From Echinostoma caproni (Eukaryota > Platyhelminthes > Trematoda > Plagiorchiida > Echinostomatidae), in NCBI GenBank assembly GCA_900618425.1, contig UZAN01055377.1:1-14567 (forward strand): a stretch of 14,567 bases of DNA. The letters run 5' to 3'. Below are positions 1 through 7,740 of the stretch, piece after piece. The notes under the pieces were generated by a model, which was not told the origin of the DNA, did no database searches, and saw only the letters and a list, made by a program, of their open reading frames with translations. Numbering within the stretch: position 1 is the stretch's first letter; the number at the start of each line of letters is the position of its first letter. The position numbers and the translations under genes were made by a program.

Positions 1-407
1 GTGCTCAGCCGTCCAGTTCGGATTCCGATTCCAGTGACGATGGTGTTTCCGCGGTCGCGATGAAAAGGGGCTTATCGTTAGTTACGTTAGATGGTTCCTC
101 GTGTGCGAAGGCTTTTTGTGGTGAGGAGGCTTTCGATGCTCAAGGTGATGTTGCTCCTAATGGATTGAAGCGGAAGCTCCCGTTGTCCAATGGTGATGGT
201 GTAGTCGCTCTTGGAATGGTTCCATGCAGACGTCGTGCTTCCGCTCCGTTCTCTGCCATTGTTGATAATGGTGTTGAAGAACCACCGTTAAAAAGGAATA
301 AGGGTAATTCCGGTGATGGTCGCCGAAATTCCGTTCCGTTTCGTCGTGTTACCGAAGATTCCGTGAGGTTGGATCCTCGTCTGGCTGACAATTCTTTCGA
401 TGCCAAG
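1..407 (+). CDS. NOLC1: NOLC1/Nopp140 homologue, penultimate exon (5'-partial)
   Basis: Seen: the frame starting at base 3 is open from the window edge to a splice donor after base 407 (AAG|GTTTGT), giving 135 codons. It opens with an acidic Ser/Asp run (SSSDSDSSDDG), continues through basic patches (LKRKLP, PPLKRNKG, CRRRAS) and ends with VPFRRV then DPRLADNSFDAK (from about residue 111). Known: Nopp140/NOLC1 proteins are nucleolar and Cajal-body phosphoproteins that chaperone snoRNPs. They consist of alternating acidic Ser and basic Lys/Pro/Ala segments followed by a conserved SRP40 C-terminal domain, whose first half reads FRRV...ADNSFDAK. Inference: this is the end of the variable region plus the first half of that domain. 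The in-frame ATG at 60 is internal, since the coding character is continuous upstream. Reading on past 407 gives only VC and a stop at 414-416, which fits intron sequence. The true start lies outside the window. Confidence 0.88.
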
Positions 408-834
408 GTTTGTTGATGTTTCAATCGCCATACACTTTTATGGTGCTTTGAAGTTCGTGGCTGAGTTATAGTAGTGAATTTTTTTAAGTCGTTTTTACGG
501 AAATCCTCACAATGATTGTTCAGTGTATTCCCTTATCTCAACCCGGTGTTTTCGAACAATTCGATCGTTCAACCTAATTGCTGGTGTTTGATTCTTTGGT
601 TTTTATTTAAGGGGTGGCATTGTTGTACTGCGCGTATGTTTAGTACTAGCTGTCTGCACGGGTTTGAAGAATGCACCGCAGATCATACTCTTTCTTATGT
701 TAAGTGTGTTCACTGATGATCGCGATGAACAGCATGTTTTTCTGAGTTATTTCCGGATAAAAGAGCAGAATGAAGACTGGAATGTTCACAGCAATATCAA
801 ACAGTAACTGCGAGATTCGTGTGGAGTGATGTTA

Positions 835-1785
835 GGGGAATAACAAGTGGATGCACGCGGGTCGCTGTTTGCGATACCCATCAATATCACTCAGCGTCTC
901 TAATCGTCGGTGACCATCATCTCGGGGTCCCCAGCCAGGGAGCCTAACAGGGCCTATGTGACCTAGTCTCCTGGTTAGAATTTTCATACACATGCTTCAT
1001 GCGTGACGCGTCCTTCAGGTGAGCTATAGCTGCCCCGGTAGCAAAATTCGTCTGCTTTCTCTACAACTTCCCCAGTGAGGGNGAGACTGGGTTCTGGGCC
1101 AACCCAATCTTGTACGAATACTTTACACTTTGAAGAAGCTAAGCTCATGCCGAACATGGCTACACTAGCACTTAGATTATCCAGAAAAGCTTGCTACCTA
1201 CCTGAATCTTCACTTAGTAGCAGAATGTCGTCTGTATACTCTAGATCAGACGGTCTGCCACCTGGAAGTAAATCGATATCTCTATCCTCGCACGGGGACA
1301 GGGCTGTTTCAAGAATTAAATCTATCACGAAGTTAAATAGAGATGGAGAGATAGGGCAACCCTGTTAAACACCACTTTTCGTGGTGAACTCGATCGAAAA
1401 AGTGCCGTGAGCTCGGACTCGGCTCCGGCTATTTGTAAAGAGGGATTGTAATATTGAAATAAACTGCTCGGACGCACCCTTTAGAGGGAGGCATCGCCAG
1501 AGTTTAGATCAGCCGGCTGAGTCGAAAGCGGCGTTTAAATTGAGGAAAACAGAGATGGTTCACCAAAGAAGTTTCTTTGTTCTAGAATTTGACGGAGAGT
1601 GAAGATGTGATCGTTACAACCTCGCCCAGGTATAAAACTAGCCTGGTTCTCACGCGTACACTGTTCACTTGCGGCGGATAATCGAAGGAGTATGATTACG
1701 ACTGGAAGTTTAGAGGCAATGTTAATTAAACTAATTAACGTTGCCCCTAAAATTATATGGACTACTCCTGATTTGTCCAATAAAA
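835..1785 (-). mobile_element. RTE-clade (SR2-like) LINE remnant: reverse transcriptase and C-terminus
   Basis: Read on the minus strand, 1785 to 1535 contains a fingers block (INIASKLPVVIILLRLSAA) followed by a block with GRGCNDHIFTLRQILEQRN. A frameshift near 1545 leads to FLNLNAAFDS (motif A, catalytic Asp). Next come LWRCLPLKGASEQFISIL, EFTTKSGV, an in-frame stop, then QGCPISPSLFNFVIDLILE. The catalytic box reads YTDDILLLSED at 1227-1238, where the family has YADD, and then SKCKVFVQDWVGPEPS. Below 1075 comes TGEVVEKADEFCYRGSYSSP, and then, after an apparent internal deletion, LPGWGPRD and RRLETL of the C-terminal tail. These blocks are in the order and wording of trematode RTE elements. 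At least three stops and one frameshift make it dead. It probably belongs to the same insertion as the endonuclease piece at 3225-3700. Confidence 0.86.
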
Positions 1786-2364
1786 TCTCAGATTAGACTG
1801 GTATCACCTCGAATACCCCATAAACCGCAGAATCCCCTGAGAACCACACTCAGTGGGGACATGAAACGAGAATGATTTCTTTGTGTAAGCTCGTATATCA
1901 GAGGTGATTTGTACGGTTTGATCAGGTAGAATGAGTTTCCGGAACAAAACAGATGAAGTTGGGGTTTGGCTCAAAATAATGAAATCTTGAACTCTAGACC
2001 AGAAGAGGTTTATCGTTAGGTGATGCGTTAGTCTGAACAATACAAATCTGTTTCCCCGTGGCGCACTTCTGAGCATCCATCGACGGTGTCCCGATTTACA
2101 CTGAACCCCTCTGGGGAAAGGTGATCAACGGACCTGATATTGGTACACTGATTCAGTTCAGCTCGTAGACCCTGTTATGGGTCAAAAGTTCTGCATTTGT
2201 TTAGACATGCACGAACATTGAGCAGTGTTCAAGTGTTTTACAGAATACGAGTGAAATCTTCTGAATGTTGGTGTCAGTAGACAGTTATGCAATTTTCATG
2301 TACTGTCTGTTGCTGTACCCACTCGAATAGTAACGGCAACCACTGACACATTTGATGGTGGCCG
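1786..2364. other. Unassigned sequence between RTE half and dispersed repeat
   Basis: By position this should hold the part of the RTE LINE that links endonuclease to reverse transcriptase, but I recognise none of its usual motifs (GDFNA, TQIDH, SDHALV). A 90-codon open frame on the minus strand (2076-1804) is the longest. It has no motif, signal peptide or repeat that I can name. It may be insertion debris or strongly diverged LINE linker. Confidence 0.4.
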
Positions 2365-2610
2365 TTGCAAATACATTCAGAAAAAAGGCCATACCACAAT
2401 ATTGCACAATTTATGTCTATGACAATTTCCCTGCATCTAAACATGATGCATACTGCAGAAAACACTGTCTTTATATAGAGCTTTAACATGACAAAATGGA
2501 AAAGTAAAATGTATTAAAACAGGGGGGAAGGGTAAAAGAACTATGTCAGTAGGGCAAGGACAAACTACACCTTTTCCAACCAATCTTGAGCCAAAACTGC
2601 GATCCTTTAG
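2365..2610 (-). repeat. Dispersed repeat, copy 1 (inverted relative to 8449-8700)
   Basis: The reverse complement of this block aligns with the plus strand at 8449-8700 over its whole length. It starts at a shared GATCGCAGTT, passes through a C/T-rich CCTT..CCCT...CTTTTAC.CTTCCCC stretch, and then a well conserved core of about 115 bp. Exact stretches in the core include AAGCTCTATAT, GTTTTCTGCAGTAT and CATCATGTTTAG. By eye the core is roughly 80-85% identical and the ends are weaker. The open frame at 2489-2274 falls in it, but its reading is not kept in copy 2 (stop after CATCATGTT), so it is probably non-coding. The family is unknown to me; a SINE, a non-autonomous DNA transposon or an element's untranslated end are all possible. 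Confidence 0.7.
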
Positions 2611-2663
2611 CCTTAACCCGGAATGCTTTAGCCACGACCCGTAGTTCTTTAGCCTTGATACAC
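2601..2663. repeat. 21-bp tandem repeat, three copies
   Basis: The 8-mer CTTTAGCC recurs at 2605, 2626 and 2647, exactly 21 bp apart. Copies one and two also share an ACCCG run after it. The units have diverged by several bases. It adjoins the end of the dispersed repeat copy 1 and the distal end of the transposase relic. Confidence 0.6.
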
Positions 2664-2699
2664 AAACTTAAGTCATATCGCTGTAGGCGAGTCAGATCA

Positions 2700-3215
2700 A
2701 AAGGTATCGGAGAATTTTGAGGTCATCGAATGTTGCAAAAAAATATTTTTTTTACATATTTCGATATTGCAAAGCTTGGCTAAGAAATGAGGTGTGGTGA
2801 TCGTATGCAACGCAGTTGATTGTAGTAATGATATCAAATGCCGCAAATTGATTGGAGTAGGTCTAAATGATGTGCCCGTATCGTGAAACCTTTTGACACT
2901 TCTCGAATGGCTTCAGCGTTTTCAGTGAACCAGATTTTAATGTGCTAAAGAATAAGTGAGTTAAGGAATTAAAAACGCTCACCTGTTTGAATTTACTGAA
3001 GACCTCGTTCAGTAGGTTAAAAAGGAACTGTATGGTGGAAGGAATCGAATTTGGTGGTTGGTATGTAACTGCGCACCCAAATCTCTCCGATGAACGGACG
3101 CGTTGTCAAAGATAAAAATCAACTGGGACACGCGGTTGTTCAGTAGCGATTAACGTAGAGCAGCTTGATAGAGACTGTGGTTTTCGCGAAAGGATCTATC
3201 ACCTTTCTTTTAAAT
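2700..3215 (-). pseudogene. Tc1/mariner-like DDE (DDE_3-type) transposase relic
   Basis: Seen on the minus strand: LIFIFDNASVHRRDLGAQLH at 3123-3064, then HQIRFLPPYSSF. After a one-base slip in a T run comes FNLLNEVFSKFKQ, ending at 2983. Known: in DDE_3/IS630-Tc1-mariner transposases the second catalytic Asp sits in a block like hhxDNAxxH, and the third acidic residue follows the LPPYSPxLNPIE block. Here the Asp is present and the NPIE Glu position reads Asn, with a Glu right after it. A stop lies upstream (ALR-stop-SLLNN). Past FKQ the frame hits GTGAGC, and a possible 38-nt intron (2982-2945) would join it to HIKIWFTENAEAIREVSKGF. Inference: a dead DNA transposon that landed inside the RTE LINE, whose halves flank it. 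Its termini were not found; the left limit at 2700 is approximate. Confidence 0.68.
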
Positions 3216-3224
3216 CGGTATGAT

Positions 3225-3700
3225 CACGAATTCATACCTTTCTGTGGGAACCTCTTCCCTCTCCCACACGGAGCCCAGCAACACCGCGAGCTTCGGATGC
3301 CGAATCGCCTGACACAGAGAGTGAAGCGTGAGGATGAGGCTGGATCTTGAGAACGGAGAGAGATGAGTAGGATCTTGTATGCTTGTTTCGGAGAAAACAT
3401 ACATCTAAATGGAAGGTTTCAAGGGTTCTAGCTAGGGTAGCTTGTTGACCGATTTGATAGAGTGTGCGGACATTAAGTGCAGCTAAGTGAAAAAGGAATT
3501 TCGGTTTCCAAAATCTGCTACCTTCTGATTGGTTGGCCCCATCAGTTGAACGCTGAGTGATATCCGATGGATCTCGTAAACAGGAGGCACCTGGGATTAT
3601 TGAGGATCGAGTAGAAGAACTAGACAGATGGGAAAGATGGTTTTCCAATTGGGTACCGAAGACTGGTTCACGGCATGTTTCTCGGTAGCCCATGCTGGCG
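3225..3700 (-). mobile_element. RTE-clade LINE remnant: N-terminal AP endonuclease
   Basis: The minus strand from 3693 reads MGYRETCREPVFGTQ, then, after a non-conserved leader, LAALNVRTLYQIGQQATLA and RTLETFHLDVCFL. This is the strongly conserved opening of the RTE endonuclease domain (the LNVRTL strand). The reading then moves to another frame for FSETSIQDPTHLSPFSRSS, which holds the catalytic Glu block (SETRIQD in the family), and back again for LSVSGDSASEARGVAG. At least two frameshifts are therefore present. The domain stops near 3225-3255, where the transposase relic begins, so the rest of the endonuclease is missing here. Same strand, clade and order as the RT piece at 835-1785, so probably two halves of one interrupted element. 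Confidence 0.82.
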
Positions 3701-4400
3701 AAGGATTTTTCATTGGGAACCCTAACCGAACCTATGACTCATAAGTCTGGCCCGCAAGGCAGCGGGAAACATCTCCAGAGAGTACGATCACTGACACCGC
3801 AATGTGAAAGGAACTCGATTCATTCTACGTCCGAGGCACGAGGGGTTAACACTAGTTTGAAAGTGGACGATTGTTGACCTAAACTGCGGTTGGTTTCCTG
3901 AACACTTTGATGAAGGGCAAACTCACAAACCATTAGATGAAGGTCCCGAGAGAAGCGATCAGCAGTCCTGGTGAAACAATTGGAAACCCATTCCATGTGT
4001 GGTGCATTGAAGTCTCACTATGCAGTGACCATCCGCAGCCCAGCTTCTCATGGATTCCAGTAATAAAAGTAAGCCGATGCTCGAGTTCTGTACGCCACTC
4101 ATAACACAGTTAAAAAATTCCAGGAGAGTTTGATCCTTGTACCAATCTCGTTCCGATTGAGGATGACAGTTAGTGGATGGATTTTCACTCAATAAGTTAT
4201 CGCGTTCCTTGTTTTGGGTTTTTGAGCGGATTACCGCCCCCACATGGCCCAACTCTTGTTTACTCAAAATTGTAGCATTTCTCCTTGTCTTGCACCCGGC
4301 GACATGCTCATATAGATTGCTAACCCGTGATTTGTTTGACATACCGTTGGAAGTTATCCGTTTTAAACGTCATTTACATGCTGCACATCAGAATGCATAA
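3701..4400 (-). other. Probable 5' region of the RTE LINE; one unexplained 127-codon frame
   Basis: This segment lies directly upstream of the RTE endonuclease and may include the element's 5' untranslated part. An open frame on the minus strand, 4342-3959, encodes 127 residues beginning MSNKSRVSNLYEHVAGCKTR. It is mostly polar and basic, with a short leucine run (SIGLLLLLESM), and I cannot place it in any family. No splice or promoter signal supports it as a host gene. I regard it as chance or transposon-derived. Confidence 0.3.
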
Positions 4401-4407
4401 TAAAAGG

Positions 4408-4424
4408 TATATATATATATATAT
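4408..4424. repeat. (TA)n microsatellite, about 8 units
   Basis: A short pure TA run followed by TTACAGTAAGTAGTATG. It lies just left of the segment bordering the 282-bp tandem duplication. Confidence 0.85.
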
Positions 4425-4526
4425 TACAGTAAGTAGTATGTAAATGACTGGACAAAATTCCCCTGGAAGCACACCGGTTTCATGATTCTTGCCGCTCGTC
4501 AGGCATGTCTATCCGGTAATCCTTTN

Positions 4527-5090
4527 GAAGTGTATTTTCGTCACAACCTTGTTTGCAACACCGGGTGACCATTGGATAGACAGCTCTTTCAGAGCCAGTC
4601 CATTGGAGAATCAGTGATATATATATATATATATATATCAAGTTGTCCTATCATTAGTATTATTTTCTTCGATACCGAGTATTGGTTTGTGTGAATTTCG
4701 TACTGTTTCTGTCATATGCAAGGTATCAGTTCGTTCATGCAATCTAGTTTATGATGCGACCAACAACCATCAAAATCACATTATTCGAACGGACCCACTT
4801 GAGTTTGTGAAGTGTATTTTCGTCACAACCTTGTTTGCAACACCGGGTGACCATTGGATAGACAGCTCTTTCAGAGCCAGTCCATTGGAGAATCAGTGAT
4901 ATATATATATATATATATATCAAGTTGTCCTATCATTAGTATTATTTTCTTCGATACCGAGTATTGGTTTGTGTGAATTTCGTACTGTTTCTGTCATATG
5001 CAAGGTATCAGTTCGTTCATGCAATCTAGTTTATGATGCGACCAACAACCATCAAAATCACATTATTCGAACGGACCCACTTGAGTTTGT
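4527..5090. repeat. Perfect 282-bp tandem duplication, two copies
   Basis: Copy 1 is 4527-4808 and copy 2 is 4809-5090. I found no difference between them, including an (AT)11 tract of the same length in each (4617-4638 and 4899-4920). Each copy also carries a small perfect hairpin GCTCT-TTC-AGAGC and flanking CCATTGG motifs. The open frames starting at 4687 and 4969 are the same 41 residues repeated and then diverge outside the unit, so they are by-products of the duplication. An undetermined base (4526) touches the left boundary. The right boundary is 74 bp before the NOLC1 splice acceptor. Confidence 0.92.
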
Positions 5091-5164
5091 TTTGCCTATC
5101 AGAAGATATATTGCAACCAACTCTATCATATATTGGCGGTTGCCATTCTTGTCTACCATTGCAG

Positions 5165-5320
5165 CCAAAAGCACAAGGTTCGTGGGGCGAACGTGCCAAT
5201 CGTGATTTCCGGTTTACTCAAGGAAAAACTTTCAAACACGAAAAGACAAAGAAGAAACGTGGTGCCTATTTCGGCGGTTCTCTTTCTACCGATGTCTGTT
5301 CATACAAATTTGAAGACTGA
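5165..5320 (+). CDS. NOLC1: NOLC1/Nopp140 homologue, terminal exon (SRP40 C-terminal domain, second half)
   Basis: Seen: 51 codons plus TGA, beginning PKAQGSWGERANRDF and containing FTQGKTFKHEKTKKKRGAY and then FGGSLSTDVCSYKFED before the stop. Known: the C-terminus of Nopp140/NOLC1 carries the pattern GxWGERAN, KGKSFRHEKTKKKRG, a GG turn and a final K-F-acidic tail. The match is nearly motif for motif and ends at the expected place. Inference: with the exon ending at 407 this completes the conserved domain, of about 76 residues (residues 111-186 of the visible part). The Lys-rich block also works as a nuclear/nucleolar-type basic signal. The same frame stays open upstream to 5033, but that stretch lies in the tandem duplication and shows no conservation, so the exon starts at the AG at 5163-5164. 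Confidence 0.9.
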   Translation, partial: PKAQGSWGERANRDFRFTQGKTFKHEKTKKKRGAYFGGSLSTDVCSYKFED

Positions 5321-5416
5321 TATTTTCCTCTGTGCTATTCGGTGAGAGCTGATGGCATGCACATTGCCGCAGGGCAAAATAATTGATTGAACTTTCGGTA
5401 TTCCGGTTACTTTTGT

Positions 5417-5422
5417 AATAAA
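5417..5422 (+). promoter_or_regulatory. Polyadenylation signal for the NOLC1 homologue
   Basis: A canonical AATAAA lies 97 bp past the stop codon, within a run reading GTAATAAAACAG. It is followed about 25-50 bp on by T/GT-rich sequence (TTCTTCTGTGTTTATG), as expected downstream of a cleavage site. The resulting 3' UTR would be short, about 115-125 nt. Confidence 0.6.
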
Positions 5423-5439
5423 ACAGTGTAAATATGCTT

Positions 5440-5995
5440 CTCAAACGTTCTTCTGTGTTTATGCTGTCTATTTGTTTTAATCAGAAGGGGATGGAGGATT
5501 CCAGAGTGCATCCAGGTTCCCTGGACTAAGATCTTTTTCCATCATTAAAAGGATCATTCAATTTTGAAATATCACGAAACGGGGACTATATCTACAATCT
5601 ATACTGAGTTGATATCGATAATTGCTGGATTTCCGTTCAAGCTTATTAGCGGAGTGATCAGAGAGAAAACCATAGCAACCACTAGTGTTCCTGTGGGTTA
5701 CCATACAAATGAATCGGTGCTATTCATCCACATGATCGAGGTTTAGGGCGCACGATCGTTTGCTATGATAGGGGATGAAATGACTGTAGCTCGGTTCATT
5801 ACTGTACATCCACCGCGTTCCTTCATTCGATTCTCCAAGTTTATAACCAAACAGTGGCTTTTAAATTCCCGTTTTCTAGTGTTTTTGTGTGCAAAAGTTC
5901 ACCGTTTGAAGAAATTTTACAAAACCCGTTTGCCTGACAAACTGGTGCAAGTCCCGGCTATCATTTTCTTCCCTACAAACCACGATAGGTGGCTG
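5440..5995. other. No recognisable gene between NOLC1 and the Penelope-like element
   Basis: Two modest plus-strand open frames occur here (5564-5746, 60 codons, non-ATG start; 5765-5998, 77 codons). The second is rich in basic and hydrophobic residues (RFSKFITKQW, KVHRLKKFYKTRLP). Neither shows a motif, a splice context or a family match that I know. The right end may include the untranslated tail of the Penelope-like element, which reads leftwards. Confidence 0.4.
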
Positions 5996-6680
5996 TAATA
6001 TTTGTTGTAATTTATTGACCGTTATACGCATCTGCAATGTAGAGAACAGCAAATCGGATGGACAGAAAAGGTCCTATCATAGCTTAAAGTCCGTTTTGTT
6101 GACCCAAGAGGAGGGCGGGGGGTCGTCGATCGATAGCAATCGATTCTGCACATCTTAGCAATCCTGCTGTTCGTGACTTGTAGATAATCCGAAGCGGCGT
6201 GCTTCGGTCAATCTGGTGTTGCGTCATCAAAACAGGCTTAGCCACGGCTGATGACCGAATCTTGTAGCTTCAACCGTTGTTCCTATGCCGCTGACTTGAC
6301 CTCGATTGCGTCATCTGAATTTTGACCCAATTTGGAATATGTTCAACAATTCGGTTACATAATTGTCGCTCTGTTTTGCCCGCGTAGGTTGCTCTGCTCT
6401 TACATTGGGATCGGTAGATCAGATTAGAGTTAGTCTACAGAGGCAGACATTCTTTTGCCGGAGGTGAGTATTCTAGTTATCCCATAAACTATTAGGGGGT
6501 CAACTGCATTTGAGGTTTAATCGATTGTCGATCTCAGTCGTTTTCTGAGTAAACAGTTTACGTCATCACCTTTGAATTGAAGGCACAACGTGAACCAAAA
6601 CTTTAGAGCTGATATAACTTTCTTTCTTGGTTTGTTGCACTTCCGCTGAATCGTTTTCTGCTAACATTTCCCCGAGGGTT
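5996..6680 (-). mobile_element. Penelope-like element, C-terminal part with GIY-YIG endonuclease (degenerate)
   Basis: Minus strand, reading from 6680: LQFKGDDVNCLLRKRLRSTI, the conserved linker between RT and endonuclease. Then a frameshifted and stop-broken stretch, then NLIYRSQCKSRATYAGKTER, where the family has a Y...YxG core. Next come QLCNRIVEHIPNW (Arg plus EH) and, after a gap, IIYKSRTAGLLRCAESIAI, containing the conserved Glu. The core falls at about 6450-6060. Known: Penelope-like elements carry a GIY-YIG nuclease after the RT, unlike LINEs. The C-terminal boundary is not sharp; 5996 is an estimate. The RT half of the same element resumes at 7725, with a LINE between. Confidence 0.8.
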
Positions 6681-7740
6681 TTATATTGTATTGTATTTTA
6701 GTAACTTCTGTAGGCATGAAGCCTAAATTTCATTCAGAAATATACAGGTTGGAGCGAAGGAAAAAATAATAATAATGATATTAATGATGAAAAAAAGAGA
6801 TTTAAATCCCAAAAGCTTGTCAAGGTCTGTGAAAACCTATTCTTAGGTAACTAGAGTACGTGCGAATGAAGGTACTGTTGAGTTGAAATATATTTTTATT
6901 CGAGAGGGAACACAACGATATTGGGATCTCGTTGAAGGATGGAAATAACAGGAAATTAGATCTGCCTGTAGCGAATGTGTGGAGTCGATGAGAATTTTAT
7001 ATGCAAACTTTTCACATGCATTTAAATGACGTTTGCATAGGTCAGCGGGACTGTAGAGACACGGCTAATGATGGTCGGTCCACGTCGAAGCAGTTTAAAA
7101 TCGTTCTTTAGGAGATGAAAAAAGTACCAGGTGAACAATAAAGTAAAACGGGTAAAACACACTGATACACAAATTTTTAGATAATTGATTATTGAATATG
7201 AAACTGACGAAGTTAACCAATATGGAAAGAAAGTCGTCGAAGCTTACTGACGTTATGTTGAATGTGAGAGGTCCAGTGAAGATTACTATCGATGAAAACG
7301 CCCAGGTACTTAATACCGTTAACCCGGGATACCGGTCCAGAGCCAATCGATACCGGTTCAGTTGGGAAAGAAGAGCATGATGATGATGAGGCATTCGAAA
7401 CATTAGAAGGTATTAAGAGGTAGGCCAGATGTGGTGGAAAGCCGTTGAACGTTATCCAAGTTGTCAGAAAATTGTGAAAGACCAAAAGAGTTTGACATGG
7501 CCTGACACAAAACCACATCGTCAGCATATCTGAAGAGAGAGGTTGGGACGCTAGCAGACAAGTCAATAATATACGTAGAAAATAAGTATGGGGAAAGAAC
7601 TGCACCTTGGAGTACTTCAGAACTGTTCAACAACGGTTTGGATTTCTTCCGACCTAAACTGGTACACTGAGTTCCGAAGAAGTAATCGGCAAGCCAAGCT
7701 AATAACTGTCTAGGAAAATTTTGTCTTCCAAGCAGATCTG
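6681..7740 (-). mobile_element. 5'-truncated CR1-like LINE inserted in the Penelope-like element
   Basis: Minus strand: NFPRQLLAWLADYFFG begins at about 7735, then SSEVLQGAVLSPYLFSTYI (motif with PQG in the family, here LQG). The catalytic box FRYADDVVLC is at 7517-7528 with both aspartates intact. A frameshift follows, then VNGIKYLGVFIDSNLHWTSH (thumb), a stop-broken C-terminus (CEKFAYKILIDSTHSLQADL, SQYRCVPSRIKIYF) and an AT-rich 3' UTR. It ends at about 6681 in AAAATACAATACAATATAA, a short pentamer-like tail as is usual for CR1-type LINEs. Only the last part of the RT onward is present, which is typical 5' truncation on insertion. Stops and shifts make it inactive. Confidence 0.84.

Larger units (their letters stand above)
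408..5164 (+). other. Phase-0 intron of the NOLC1 homologue, filled with transposon debris
   Basis: The donor is AAG|GTTTGT at 407/408 and the acceptor is CATTGCAG|CCAAAA at 5164/5165, with a pyrimidine-leaning stretch before it. Joining 407 to 5165 keeps frame. It also gives exactly the spacing expected in the SRP40 C-terminal domain between NSFDAK and GxWGERAN, which is strong internal evidence for both splice sites. The contents are mostly antisense to the gene: an RTE LINE in two halves, a DDE transposase relic, a dispersed repeat and a tandem duplication, each listed separately. Bases 408-834 contain no recognisable element; a 66-codon open frame at 516-716 has no family features. Confidence 0.82.

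Noticed and set aside
60..416. Open frame from ATG at 60 to TGA at 416 as a complete 118-residue gene.
   Set aside because: The frame is open upstream with typical Nopp140 acidic Ser sequence, and it ends by reading through a good splice donor; it is an internal exon, not a whole gene.
140..424. 94-codon minus-strand frame overlapping the NOLC1 exon.
   Set aside because: Antisense shadow of a real coding exon with a Ser-rich, low-information sequence.
1075..1368. 97-codon plus-strand frame, and similar plus-strand frames at 10388-10603 and 10672-10944.
   Set aside because: Each is the antisense of well-recognised RTE reverse transcriptase blocks on the minus strand.
1804..2076. 90-codon minus-strand frame as a possible gene or LTR-element piece.
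   Set aside because: No RT, integrase, protease or zinc-knuckle motif could be found; kept only as unexplained sequence.
4470..4520. Hammerhead-ribozyme-like signals on the minus strand: CTGACGAG, then GAAAC 14 nt later, with ACCGG/CCGGT able to pair and an ATA next to it.
   Set aside because: The stretch between the two core boxes cannot form a proper stem II, stem I would have only 7 nt for stem and loop together, and stem III needs a bulged A. The core boxes alone are short enough to occur by chance. A covariance-model search (Rfam hammerhead types I-III) would settle it.
4687..5205. Two open frames starting MCEFRTVSVICK at 4687 and 4969.
   Set aside because: They are identical because they lie in the two copies of the 282-bp duplication, and they diverge as soon as the unit ends; no sign of coding selection.
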